Shown here in pieces: positions 40,079-53,900 of a stretch of DNA of 64,000 nt; position 1 is the first letter of the stretch, and every line of letters begins with the position of its first letter. The position numbers were made by a program, and so were the translations under genes. The notes under the pieces are model-generated. The model was not told the origin of the DNA. It did no database searches and saw nothing but the letters and a program-made list of their open reading frames with translations. The DNA lies in assembly GCF_024679245.1 (NCBI RefSeq), contig NC_090184.1, forward strand, positions 12,413,233 to 12,477,232, read 5' to 3'. Source of the DNA: Pseudorasbora parva (Eukaryota; Chordata; Actinopteri; Cypriniformes; Gobionidae).

Positions 40079-41345
40079 ATCTACCCAATCTGACAGACTT
40101 TCATTGCTCGTCCTGGTTGGCTTGTGGAGGCAAACCCATGTACTTTCAGAGGGTTAACACTACAAAACAAATTTACAATAGCTCTTGCAGTATGACTAAA
40201 ATAAGTCTAGAAAAACAAGAGTTACAAATGGAAATGGATATGAAGCAGGTTTTCAAAGTTAATAGGACAATACAATCTGATGACATATGTGAAGTGACCC
40301 TTAAATATTTGGCCATTGTTATTTAGGTGATGCATTAGTAGTGTTTCTAATTTTTGTTTCTTATTTGACTCTTCAAAAAGTGGTTGTTTTGATTTGTCAT
40401 TAAATTTGCATGTTTGCCAACAACAAGTTTTATATACATGGTCAACTTACTCACATCTAATCTAATATATAAATTATGTTTGGTACTGTTGTTTCCTCTT
40501 TGCTTCAAGCTTTGATTTAAATGTGTTCTGTTAGGTTAAGGTTAGTCAGCACTTCCAGAGACATAAATGTTTTTACACTTTGCGGACAGTGACACAAAAA
40601 AAGCAACCCTGAATTAACTGACTGATTACACGCACGCACGCAAACAAACAAACACAAATATCCCATCCTGTATTGTTTGGTGCTGTCCAAATGGTTGCAT
40701 AACATGACCTATTTCCATTGTAACAAAAATACCTTTCCCTTTGTTATCTTTTCTTCTCTGATTCATTGATATTCTGAAGGTTTTCTCCTGGCAGTAGATG
40801 ACTAATTATTCAAAACATACAAAATAAATAATACTACTTTTTCCCCTCTCTCCTCATACGGGAGCATATACTTTTTCAAGATGCAAATATGCTGTATCTA
40901 TTCAGGTTTGAGGCATATGTGGTGTATGTGTACATTTGTATGTTTAAAAAAAATCAGATGGCTTTTATTTGAGAGATCATTAAACTTTTGGATTCATTTC
41001 TTTGGTGTTAGTCATTCTGTTGCATCCACCATAGCTCTTGTTAAAATTATGTATTAAAAAAAGGAACTTCTGTCTTAGTTCTTGGTCTCAAAAACATATA
41101 GGCTACAACGACGTTTCTGCTGTGTTATGTGCCTTAATGGCATGCTGATGCAACTTGAGTAGCATGCCTTTGTGAAATGCTTCAGCTGACTGATGAGATT
41201 TACTATAAGAGTAAGGTGTATATACTGTATGTTCCTCTCTTGTCTTGTTTATTTTTTGGCAAGTGTCTTATTGTTCTTTATTTTACCTTTATGTAGGTAA
41301 TGGGTTTGGGTGGATTCATTTTCAATAAAGCACATGGCTGTTTGT
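40079..41345 (+). other. chmp4b: chmp4b 3' UTR ending at a poly(A) signal
   Basis: After the TGA at 40076-40078 no coding similarity is seen for 1.2 kb. A canonical AATAAA lies at 41324-41329, with T/G-rich sequence after it (CTGTTTGTTTCTG). An earlier ATTAAA-like site at about 40980 could be an alternative end. Extent is inferred; no transposon is recognisable inside. Confidence 0.6.
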
Positions 41346-41819
41346 TTCTGAAAAGAAAGTCTTGCTAATACGTTTAACATTCGTTCGATTCATGATATGC
41401 GCCATATATGTTTGGAAGAACACACAAAGCAAACTATTATAATTATTAATATAGCCTACTGTAAATCTAAATCTTTTTTAAAAAAATGTTTATTCAATGC
41501 CATGAGAACGAGAGGTATTACATACTCATAGAATCAGGGTATCACATTAACATTAGCTGCCAGGAAATTTAAATAAATAAAAAATTACATAAAGTCCAGA
41601 GCTTTTAAAGCATTTATGTTACGTTTTTTTTTAGTTTTTTTTAAACGTTTTTTTCTCATTTTGTTTTTGTTTTTTGCTTGTTCCAAGATGTTAACATATA
41701 ATTTAAAGTAATTTACAAAATGTGTAAAGCTTCGTTTACATTGAGGCCACTTCTTTTTCTGAAAATCTAAATCGAAACGGAAAGTCGCATAGTATTGTCG
41801 TAGAGGTGATGTAATCATT

Positions 41820-41940
41820 TGTCGTCGGAAGAACGCTCACTGCTTGTGCTGATGCAAGACAGTGGATGGATAAGCGCAGTCGCGTTAACAGTGTGATCAA
41901 TATTTAACAGGACGAGACATTGATATTTAATTCAGTCATC
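41820..41940 (+). promoter_or_regulatory. Likely promoter and 5' UTR of eif2s2
   Basis: This short stretch between the chmp4b 3' end and the eif2s2 ATG is TATA-less and contains a TCGTCGGAAGAACG motif near 41821, again with a CGGAAG ETS-type core. The compact spacing leaves little other room for a core promoter. Inference only. Confidence 0.4.
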
Positions 41941-44900
41941 ATGTCAGAAGACGAGGTACTGTGCTAATTGTATATTTTCTTGATATTGTTTCTTGATCTT
42001 GACACAGTTGAGTAGAAATATTCAATCCTGTTATAACTTTGGAATAGATGATAGTGCGGTTGCAGTGTTGCCCATAACGTAACATTACTCTGTACTTGGC
42101 AGTATTTTTTTTATTGCATTACGTATTAATTCTAGTTGTATACATTGCTAAAACTAACAAAGAACAAGAAATATTGCTTGAGCAGTAAAACATAGCCTTC
42201 TTTTAGTGCAGCGAGGCATACTTAAGCAAATTAACCTGGTGCGTGGTGCCTTATGTGTTCAAAGATTTTATTCGACCCCACCACAACAAAGAAGAAAAAG
42301 AAGAAGAAGAAGCCCTTCATGCTCGACGAAGATGTAGATGGATTTGGAGAGGAGGCCCAGCAGATTGAACAGAGAGAAGTTGAACCTGAAGCAGGAGAGG
42401 AGCGAGAAATGGACCCTGAAGATGATGACGTCAAGACAAGGGGTGAGAAGATGCAAGTAATTAACATCAGTGCTCAATTTATTCCTTAGTTGAAACCATT
42501 ACGTTTTTTTGCTTTCTTACCGTGGCGCTGGATTTCTTGTTGTATCTAAACCAGAACCTTAAATTAAAATTTCATGTGTAAAGGAGTTTGTATAAAATGT
42601 GCAATTTGAGATTGGACCTTTACCACAGTGTTCTCCAACTATCTTCACAGAACCTTCGGATGATTTAGATGATCTGAACTTCGTTAATCAGAAAAAGAAG
42701 AAAAAGAAACCAAAGAAGGTGTTTGAAAACGATGTTGATGAAGGCATGAAGGTTAGCAGTTGTTTATAAGGATATTGCCAGGGAATTGTTATATGATTCA
42801 TTCTGTTGCAATACACAAAATGTTTTTACTCTGACCAGTCACCTGACATGGATGCATAATTAACTCTTTAAAGTGTCTTTAGGTATTATGTACTGACACT
42901 TAAATAATTTGACCATTTACATCATTTAAAAAAAAATAATGTCCCCTTTAATCAAACATTTTCCTTGTTTATGTCACTTGAACATGAGTCACAATAGTTG
43001 ACAAGAAGACAATAGCTTCTTCTGTTTTATTGTCGACTTTAACTTAGCTTTTTTTATTTTTTTTTTAAATTGGACCTCATATTAAGTGTCTGTACTCTGT
43101 ACTAATGTTTAATATTAATTATTTGATACACTTAACACTTGAATGGATCCCTGTGTTATCATTTCTCATAATTTACCTAGGATTAACAAATTAAAAAATG
43201 TCACATATTTTGTCACTATATGAAAATGTTCAAAAGTGTTCAAACGTTGAATTATAGCCTACTGTTTATTTAGCGCTGTAATGAAGTTTGTTTGTATGGG
43301 AAGGAGGAGGCGGGAACCAGCGAACATTCAAAATACTTGAATCAAATAAATTAACAAAGTGAAAGTAACCCCTCATGGGCGACTGCCCGCACACACATAA
43401 TAAAACCTAAACAAAACCATTACATAAACCCCAAGCCTGGGGTCTGTTCTTCGTACTTCACTTAATACATCTGAGATGATTTGACAGATTCCAGATCTTC
43501 TAATCGTGATAACTGATCTCAGGCTAATTTGATTCTTCAAACGAATTTGCAGATTGGATTAAAATATCTGGTTTAAGTTATCTAAGATTACTCGGTATTC
43601 CTGCATTCACTGAAGAGGGCAGATGCATTGATACTCGAAACCACGATCAGCAATGCAGTCATTGGCTGTCGTCAAGACAACGTAATGACATCATATAATT
43701 AAAAAGGCCACCTGACAAAAAAAGAAAAAACATGATTTCTGCACCTTTATAAGGCAACAACCAAATAACCAAACCAATAATAAAAAAGTTATAATAGATC
43801 AATTATATTTCTTAACATGATTCCCAATTATTTATATTCCCGGTTTTATAGTATTTTTACACCCTTTACATTTTTATTTCAATGTTGTAATTAGCAATTC
43901 ATAAAAATGTTTTAATCAATTTGAAGTAAAACTATTACGTAGAAACAGATTAATTAAAGTTTCTCAAGGGTCAAGATCAAGTTATCTGCATCTTTGTGCT
44001 GCATTAATCCACTCCCATAATATGAGCACGGCTCAGAGTAACTGCATGTGTGTAAGACTCCAATAAAATTATAAAGACATTATTCCTGGGACATATTTTA
44101 AGTATCACCTCAAGATGCAATCTAATCCGGTTTACATTAAATAAGATGCTCCCGAGCAGGTTTAAGTTTACGGACCTGTTGCTATCACATCAAGTCCAGG
44201 ATGAGCATCGAAGAACCAAACAATCTGAGATTATGTCAAATCATCAACAATCAAATCCAGCTAACTAAATTAGCAACGTATGAAGAACGGAGTGACGCTC
44301 ATCCTTATATGCCTCCGAGCTACCTCATGAAAGGGCACGAGACTGGCGTGGCTCGCAGGTGACGGAGTACTGAGTACATGCTTGGCACCGCAATGCAGAG
44401 TTAACACTGCAAAAACCTTGTAAACCGTAAGCAGGGTTTACAAGGTATCTAAAAGCAGCAGGGTTTAGAACAATGATAACCCTGGGTTAAGTGCAGTGTG
44501 AAAAGTCCTATTGTGTGCATTGTTTTTTTAACTAAATTATTGAAACATATTTTCCAAAAGAACCAGTTTGCAGAAAAATAATTGGATTTCTCATAACTAA
44601 TGTGATGCCCATTAAGCATATTCTTGTATTTGATAGTTCTTTTAACTTCGTTGACTTTGAACTTTGTTGTTTGTTTGTTTTTGTTTTTTTGGGGTTTTTT
44701 TGTGACCAGGAGCTGAAAATTGAAGGAGACCAGCAGGAAATAATGGAGGAAGATGATTTGGACTTGTTGCTTCCAGCTAAAAAAAAGAAAGCAAAAAAAG
44801 TGGAATTTGTCGAGGAAAGAGACACTCTGGAAAAAGATGATGGTATGAACATATACTTCATTTAATTAGAATGTGCTGATTAATTAATTTGTGATGAAAT

Positions 44901-47900
44901 AAGGACATTTTATTCTAAATTCTAATCAGCCTCACTCTATATAGGAATTAGTCAGGCTACTCTTAATAGGCTACAATTGCTATGCAATACAGCTGCTAGG
45001 CTCCTGACTGGTGACAAGAAACATGAACATATCACACCTACCCTAATTTCATTACCCTGGTTGCTGGTCTGCTACAGAATTGATTTTAAAATTCTTTTTA
45101 AAATTCCCTCTTAAGGGTTTTAATGCACTACTTGATATACTAAATGATGTATTTTAATCTTTGAGTTTATGACAGTTATTAGCTCTGATTAAGTATTTAA
45201 ATGTCTGAATTCTTCGCTTACATTTTACTACAGTCATTGAGGATGATAAAAGCACAGAAGGGATCACATTCAGTTCACAATCGGGCCCAGCATGGGCAGG
45301 TTCAGAGAGAGATTACAGTTATGATGAGGTATGATGATGATTCATATGAGTACTTTCTCTCTTCTATCTCACACATCACTCTACCGTGCCTGTGACATAA
45401 TTCTCCTTTAATTTATTACATTATTTACTTGTCTGTCTTTACAGTTGTTGAGCCGGGTGTTTAACATCATGAGGGAGAAAAACCCTGATATGGTTGCAGG
45501 GGAAAAGAGGAAGTTTGTGATGAAGCCACCTCAGGTGGTCCGAGTTGGGACCAAGAAAACATCTTTTGTAAACTTCACTGACATCTGCAAACTGTGAGTG
45601 CAAACATTTAGCATGTTTACTGGTTCCTGAGAAAACTAGGAATGAGTCAGTCACATTATGGTATTTTGTCCTACCTTTTCATTTGTTAAAAAATACATTG
45701 TGTTTATCAAGAAATACACACTAACAATGACTTAAATCAGGTTTTTTAGTTTTATTGCATTTTTTTTTTTTTCATTTAAATTTCTGAAGATTGAATTTAA
45801 AGGGACTTGTCAGGGACTTGATACAACTGTTCTAATATCATAATAAAATAAATCCTCATTCAAATTATCAAATTAATATTTGAAAAACGCTAGTGGACTA
45901 AAATGCAAAAAAAGGGGAAAAAAGAGAAAAAGTCCTGAAAATTTCTCAATGTCCTGAAATTTTAAAAAATATATGCATATATTATAAATATAATTCATAA
46001 TGTTTGTAAAAAAACAAATTCATATAATATTTGTATTGCGTGTTTACTTTTTTAATTTCCAGGTTGCATCGACAGCCCAAACATCTTTTGGCATTCCTTT
46101 TAGCTGAGTTAGGAACGAGGTGAGTTTTTAATTACTTTTGACAAATTATGTCAGATGTGAAAAGGTGATTTCTCCATTAACTAAAGAGATGTCTTATTAT
46201 TTCTAGTGGCTCCATAGATGGAAATAACCAGCTTGTAATCAAAGGACGCTTTCAACAGAAACAAATAGAGAATGTCCTGAGAAGATATATAAGTAAGTAG
46301 AATATAATTAATGTATGAATATGTAGCTTCTGTTGGTTGGACAATGAAATTTAAACACATGACTTTAGACCACAATTTATTTATTTATTTTATTTATTTA
46401 GTTTTTTTGGTCAACAAGCAAAATTCCAGTTGCAATCAACAATAATGTATTAGTATGCCTTTTGTGGCCAATACAGCATCAATTAGTCTTGGGAATGACA
46501 CATACAAGTCCTGCACAGTGGCCAGAGGGATTTTGAGCCATTCTACTTCCAGAACAGTGATCCGGTCACTATGTGATGCTGGTGGAGAAAAAAGTTTACT
46601 GCCTTGCTCCTCTAAAATACCCTAAAGTGGCTCAAAAATATTTAGATCTATTTACAGTGCAGGCCATGGGAGATGTTCAACTTCACCTTCCCTTTTCATC
46701 AACCCATTCTGTCACAAGTCTTAAAGGGGGGGTGAAATGCTGTTTCATGCATACTGATCTTTTTACACTGTTAAAGACTTGGAATCCCATACTAAACATA
46801 GACAAAGTTTCAAAAGTTAAGGTGGACGTTTGATGGGAGTATTTCTTTGTCAAAAATACTACTTCCGGTTAGTCATAAGTTTCGGCAAGTTTTTTGAGAT
46901 CATGCGTCCCCATTGACGTTAGTGGGGGCGGAATTTCCTTGTATGGGCCTTACGGACAATTCTACCGGAAGCGCGTGAGAGAGAGCGAGGGAGAGAGCGA
47001 AAGCAACAGCCTACGCCCATCAAAGCGGGGCTTGTAGGATGCTGGACAGGTGACAATTACACATAGCACATAACAATGTCACCAAAAAAGTGGGTTTTTG
47101 GTTGCCAGACCAAGACAGTCCTGCACAGATTCGCCAAAAACCCCGCGTTAAGGCAACAGTGGATGTAATTTGCTTTTCCGGATCAGCAACTGAGTTGCGC
47201 GAATGTTTATATCTGTTCGCTGCATTTCGGTGCCGACTGTTTCATAAACAAGGCCCAGCTCGACGCCGAATTTTCCCAATCGCCTAATGCTGAAGGATGG
47301 AGCAGTCCCAACGTTAGAAGGGTGAGTGAGACTGCTTTTAGTCCGCTTACTGTCTACACAAACCACGCGTAAACACACAAACACACGTGCACAACTGCAC
47401 TTCCCACATGTACACCTTCAAAGACAAAAATACGACGATATAATTCAAGTATAAATATGTAAATAACACAAGCCGCTAAGCATATTATATAGTTAGTGTA
47501 TAACTTGTAACTTACCACATACAGACGTCCTGCTCTAGTCGTTTTTTCTGCTGCTCCTGTTCAACTGCAGCCTCTGGGTCTGATTCCGGATCATAGATGT
47601 ATGGCTGTATCTGATTAAAAGCCATATTTTTATTTTGAATAAAGTTTTTTTCCGCTGTTAGGGATGACGCTCGACTCAACACACAGCGCGCTGCTGCACA
47701 CGTCATTATTTAGCTCCGCTCACACGACACGCCCCCACCCGCTCGGCTTTTTTCGGAAAGACTCGGAACAGCGCATCTTTCTTATATAATTATTAAAAAA
47801 ATAAAAACTTTTCGGAGATATGCAGGATGCAATGCTACTCTATAGGTACTCAAGATTGACATGACACTGACTGAAACTGAGTGTTTCACCCCCCCTTTAA

Positions 47901-50900
47901 TGTGTATTTGTGTATTATCATGCCGATACTTTTTTGTGTATTATCATGCTGATACCATGTGCAGCCATTAGGTGCGCATGGTCCTTCAGAATAGTTCAGT
48001 ATTCCTTTGCAAACACAGTAGGGAATTTAGCCCAAACCATCACTGATCCATCCTGTGCTTTACCCTGAGCACGCAACAGTCCAGGTGGCTCTTTGAGCCA
48101 GTGAAGTCAACGTTATTTATATAGTGCTTTTGCAATGCCGATTGTTTCAAAGCAGCTTCACGGTGTTAAATAGGAAAGTATTGCAACAAAATTTGATTTG
48201 GCTGTACAGTCGTTTCAATTTTAATTTATCATATGACGACAATAAATAGTTGATACAGTTAATTTAATAATTCATTTTATTTGGATACTTAGATCGAAAT
48301 TTTAGTGTCCCCAACTGAGCAAGCCAAGCCAAAAGCGACAGCGACAAGGAACCAAAACTCCATCAGGGCATGATGGTGAAAATAAACCTTGGGAGAAACC
48401 AGGCTCAGTTGGGGGGCCAGTTTGCCTCTGGCCTCTGGCCTACCTCGAACTTTTGAATATTCCGATCTAATATGATTCTGTAAGGCCTGTAATGTTGCTA
48501 GAATATTAATCATACACCACAAGAGACAGGTTTATTGAGGAAATACAGTGCCTAGCAAATGTACCCAATTAACTCTTCCACATTTTTAACATGTTAAAAC
48601 TAGGGATGCACCGATACCATTTTTTCAGAACCGATCCAATCCGATATAAAAAAATTGGTTGATACCAATGCAGTTTTGTTTAAAAATTCTATGTAGAATT
48701 TCTATACCTCAATGTGTTGAACTGATAATCGCTCTTTTGTGAGTTAAACACAACTTCATTATAAAGGAAAAACAACACACAAACACACAAAAAATATATA
48801 TCTATAACAAAAATACTACTATAAACTAGATGGTGAATAAGTTCAATTGGTGCGTAATTCAGCAGCTAAAGTTACAAAATCACGAGTGCACAATAATTGT
48901 ATAAAATCTAAACATTTAGTGAAAAACAAGTAAACATACAGGTCCTTCTCAAAAAATTAGCATATTGTGATAAAGTTAATTATTTTCCATAAATGTAATG
49001 ATAAAAATTAAACTTTCATATATTTTAGATTAATTGCACACCAACTGAAATATTTCAGGTCTTTTTTTGTTTTAATACTGATGATTTTGGCATACAGCTC
49101 ATGAAAACATGAAAATCTCAAAAAATTAGCATATCATGAAAAGGTTCTCTAAACGAGCTATTAGCCTAATCATCTGAATCAGCTAATTAACTCTAAACAC
49201 CTGCAAAAGATTCCTGAGGCTTTTAAAAACTCCCAGCCTGGTTCATTACTCACATCCGCAATCATGGGTAAGACTGCCGACCTGACTGCTGTCCAGAAGG
49301 CCATCAATGACACCCTCAAGCGAGAGGGTAAGACACAGAAAGAAATTTCTCAACGAAATAGGCTTTTCCCAGAGTGCTGTATCAAGGCACCTCAGTGGGA
49401 AGTCTGTGGGAAGGAAAAAGTGAACACTATTAAGGAACACTATATCGAGCCCAACCTTTAGTTTAGACGGATAATGTTTTAATTTGTGTTAGTGAGGCCA
49501 GCAGTGGGCGTTCACCCTGTGGTCTGAGTGGGTCCTAACACCCCAGTATAGTGATGGGGACACTATATTGTCAAAGAGCACCGTCCATCAGATGAGATGT
49601 TAAACCGAGGTCCTGACTCTCTGTGGTCATTAAAAATCCCATGGCACTTCTCGTAAAAGAGTAGGGGTGTAACCCTGGTGTCCTGGCCAAATTCCCCCTA
49701 TTGGCCCTACCAATCATGGCCTCCTAATAATCCCCATCCACTGAATTGGCTCTATCACCCTCTCTCCTCTCCACCAATCGCTGGTGTGTAGTGAGCACAC
49801 TGGCGGCGTTGTACTGTGGCTACCGTCGCATCATCCATGAGTAGAGACCTATTTTGAGTGCAAAGCACTTTGGGTGTACAGTAGTATATATGAAAGCACT
49901 ATATAAATGCCTCATTCATTCATTCATTCATTCATTCTCATTTGCTCTATACTCGCGTTTTCCTCTATTAACTCCAGTCACGCAGCAGCTCTTCTGCCCC
50001 TCAGCCCCGGCTGAGGGGCATGTTCCGGCAGGAAAGTGACGTCCATGCATACCCTATATAAGCGTGTATGCGCATCAGTCAGCAGTCAGCGTGCAGCAGT
50101 CTGTCTGCATTGAGAAATTCAAAGCACAAAAGGAAGATATATCGATGCGTAGTATACAATATTTTATTAAGCTGTTTCTTTTAACAGTTTAACATTTCAG
50201 TTACTGTATGTGAAGAACAATACAATATCTAGTCCAGTGCTGTGATCTAACAGACACCCGGTAGAAAGTAGCACGATTTACAGCAATAAACAGCAGCAAG
50301 ATAAAGTCATTTTATGAGAAACCATAGACCGTTATCAATAGATCAAGCATAATACCAGGAACAATGAATCAACTTGGAGAGTTTCATCTGATGGAGCCAA
50401 ATACAGGGCAATCTTAGATGAAAGCCTGTTAGAGTCTTCGAAGAACTTGAGACTGGGGCAGAGGTTCACCTTCCAGCAGGACAACGACACTGAATGGTTT
50501 AGAACAAAGCATATTCATGTCTTGGAATGGCCTATTCAAAGTTCAGACCTAAATCCAATTGAGAATCTGTGGCGAGACTTGAAAATTTCTTTTCACAGAT
50601 ACTCCATTCAATCCGAATGAGCCTGAGTTATTTTGAAAAGAAGAATGGGCAAAAATTTCACTCTTTAGATATGTAAAACTGATAGAGACATACCCCAAAA
50701 GACTTGCAGCAAAAGGTGGTTCTACAAAGTATTGATTTATGGGGGCTGAATACAAATGACTTTTTTTCAGATATTTTTCAGATATCTTTCAGATATCCAC
50801 ACTTTTTAGATATTAATTTGGAAAAATGTTTGGACACCATTTATCATTTTCCTTCCACTTCACAATTATGTTCCACCAATTAAATAATTTTGTTTGTGGT

Positions 50901-53900
50901 TGTAACGTGTCAAAATGTGGATAAGTTCAGTGGGTATGAATAATTTTGCAAGGCACTGTATATGAATATTTGAAGGATCAGAGTCATCGCGCCGGAGACG
51001 GGTTTATTTAGGTTGATGCGTCGAGTGAACAATTATTAAATATGAATATGACATGTCTGTGAGGCAAATTCAGAGGAGACACTAATTGACATGGTCTCTG
51101 CAGACACTAGAGGGAGGCACTGGTTATGTCTGGGCGCAGATCCAACATCTGATCTGGATCCGGCTGACTGCAGTAAACCTCAGTTTAAACAGAGAGACTA
51201 ACATTAGCGTAGATGCCATTCTTTTTATGATGTAATGAGTACATCAGGTGTTATGGGAAGTGTTCTCGTTTCAGCTGACCTAGTTAATGCAGCCTAGTAC
51301 CTAGTGAATCAGTCAATTGATTTTAATAGAAGTTAAAAATGTTTAATGTGTATGAATGCAAGAGTAAACAGATGTGTTTTAGTCTAGATTTAAACTGACA
51401 GACGTCTGCTTCTTGAACAATGTGAGGAAGACTGTTCCAGAGTTTAGGTGCTAAATAGGAAAAGGATTGACCGTCTGCAGTTGATTTTGATATTCTAGGT
51501 ATTATCAACTGGCCAGAATTTTGAGACCGCAATAGACGTGATGGAGTATAATGTGTTAAGAGCTCACTTAAGTACTGCAGAGCTAAACTATTTAATGCTT
51601 TATAAGTATGATTTTAAAATGTTTGCAATGCTTAATAGGGAGCCAGTACAGCGTTATCAGAACTGGGCTAATATGATCATAGTTCCTGGTTCTATTAGGG
51701 CTGGGCGATATGGCAAAAAAAAAAAAAAATCGATTTTAATCGACCCCCAACCCCCCCACCCACTTAAAATCAATCTGCAGATGACAAAGAAATTGTTCAA
51801 AACAAGTGGAAAACTTTCAGCATGTGAATAAACCCAGACTATTCCACAGTATAAATGGGCACCATATATTTTGCAATGTACAGTGTACATATCAAAAGTT
51901 TATTCATTGATATGCAGATGAAATTATCTTTTATTAACAACAGTAATGTGCAAAAAAAGTATAGGGAAATTTTTTATGTTATGCTCTTATTAAATATAGA
52001 TTACCATTGTTCTTCAATAGTCTCACACTGAACTGACTGACAGCTTCAGTGATTATTAAAGGAGCTCTTTACTTTTTTCTGTGTAAGTTAGTCACAATCT
52101 GAAGAAAAGTTTAGTTTTTCATGAGACTTTGCGACTACGCACTTTTCTCCATATATTAGGGAATGGAAATAGCTAATAAATCAATAAGTGCTCTTCGGCT
52201 GATTATAGTGGTGGGCATTTCATATCTTTTTTTTTTTTAATAAAAGTGTTTGTTTGCCACAAAATGGATTACATATAACATTTTTTTAAAAAACAGTCGA
52301 CTATTTCTTCCACAAGACCCCTTTAAACTTGTAGTTTTACAAACCATAACATTAAAAATAACATTAAAATGGGATATTTAGACCTTTGAAGTGCTGGAAA
52401 TAAGTGTGAAGCTCTTAAAACCCCTTGGAAAGGGCTTGAATTTCAATCTCAAAAGGATATACGAATCCTGAGATAAATAATGACAACAACAACATTAAAG
52501 GGGTACTTCAGCACTGGAAAGATGAATCTGTATTTAAACTGGGTCATTAATGTAGTAGAAATGTGAAATTATTTTTGATTTTGGTGCCTTCTAGACTGAG
52601 AAAAGACAGAAAATGTATTTTTGTCTCATGGGGATGAAAGACTACAATTCCCAGAATGCTCCTCTGCCCTGTGAGGCCATTCCCAAAGCCACCACAACTG
52701 GATTACTGTGACTTGATTTAGAGAACAGACACTACAATTAAATACTGAACGTGTCTGTTCAATATAACGATCGAGTTGCCGTGTGAGTCTCACAGCACTA
52801 ACGCTGCAGAAGTCAGATTACATTTAATGTCATAAATGAGCTGATGAGCTCTCGTGATGTGAGCTGAGGTAATCACGACCACATTCAGGGCATACATTCA
52901 CAACGCGTGTTCATTCTGGCACATTTTCAGTTCATGCCTTTGGAAGCTTAGCTTTCATAGAAATTAATTTGAGAAGTTCAAACACTTACATTGCTCACCC
53001 GATCCGTTTAAATGAATGCCTGCAGCTGCGAGCTGTGCTGTGAATGTGATCTCCCATCCCCGGGTTGAAAACATGTGGAAACGGCTCCCTCTGCTGGCTG
53101 TAGTCTTTAGCCTCTGGCCAAAAATTCCAAAGATGACGCAAATATCGTCAATTTGCGTCACGGGAGGAATTTTTCCAGAAATAAAATGCAGTCATTTGAT
53201 TATACTCCAGGGTTTCTACTGATACAAAGCCATATGTTAATTGCTGAAGTAACCCTTTAAATCCATGTGGTTTTACTACAGTAAATCATGGTGACTGTTG
53301 GTGATTTGTGACTGAAACCCCTGACCTTCACTCAAGTTGTCTCCAAGTCAGATCTGTTTGATCTGATATCTGTGGTTCATAACGGAGAATACTGCGCCGA
53401 ACGCTGTTTATCAGTGTCCGTTATGAGATCGGCTCGTGTATGAGCTCACGCTGCTTTCGTTGTCCGCGCAGCTCAAATGATTAGTGCGGTTCCGTTCAGA
53501 CTTCAAAAACACTTTGCAGCGGGGTATTGTTAATTGTTCTGTGAAAAACTGAACAAATTAAGAATGACACTGTATGTTGTTAGACACTATCCTTGTTGTT
53601 TTTGTGTGTCTCTGTGGCAAATGCGTGGGGGAGGGCTGAGCCATTATGGGAGCCCAGAGGGGAGCGTCGGCGGATTTTAAAGAGAGAACCCATTTTCATT
53701 CACAAAAATCCACGTAAACTACACACTCGAATGAATCGATTAAAATCGATTTATTGCCCAGCCCTAGTTTCTAGTAAGAACTCGAGCTGCTGCGTTTCGG
53801 ACCAGCTGCAGTTTATTTATTAAGCGAGCAGGGCAACCACCCAGTAGAGCATTACAGTAATCTAGCCTTGAGCTCATGAATGCATAAACTAACTTTTTAG

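Larger units (their letters stand above)
48546..50958 (+). mobile_element. Tc1-like element in LINE 3' UTR, itself split
   Basis: TA is at both edges (48544-48545 and 50959-50960). Left CAGTGCCTAGCAAATGTA and right, reversed, CAGTGCCTTGCAAAATTAT. The left arm is only about 55 bp before other repeats intervene; the right part (50380-50958) holds transposase C-terminal residues. Confidence 0.82.
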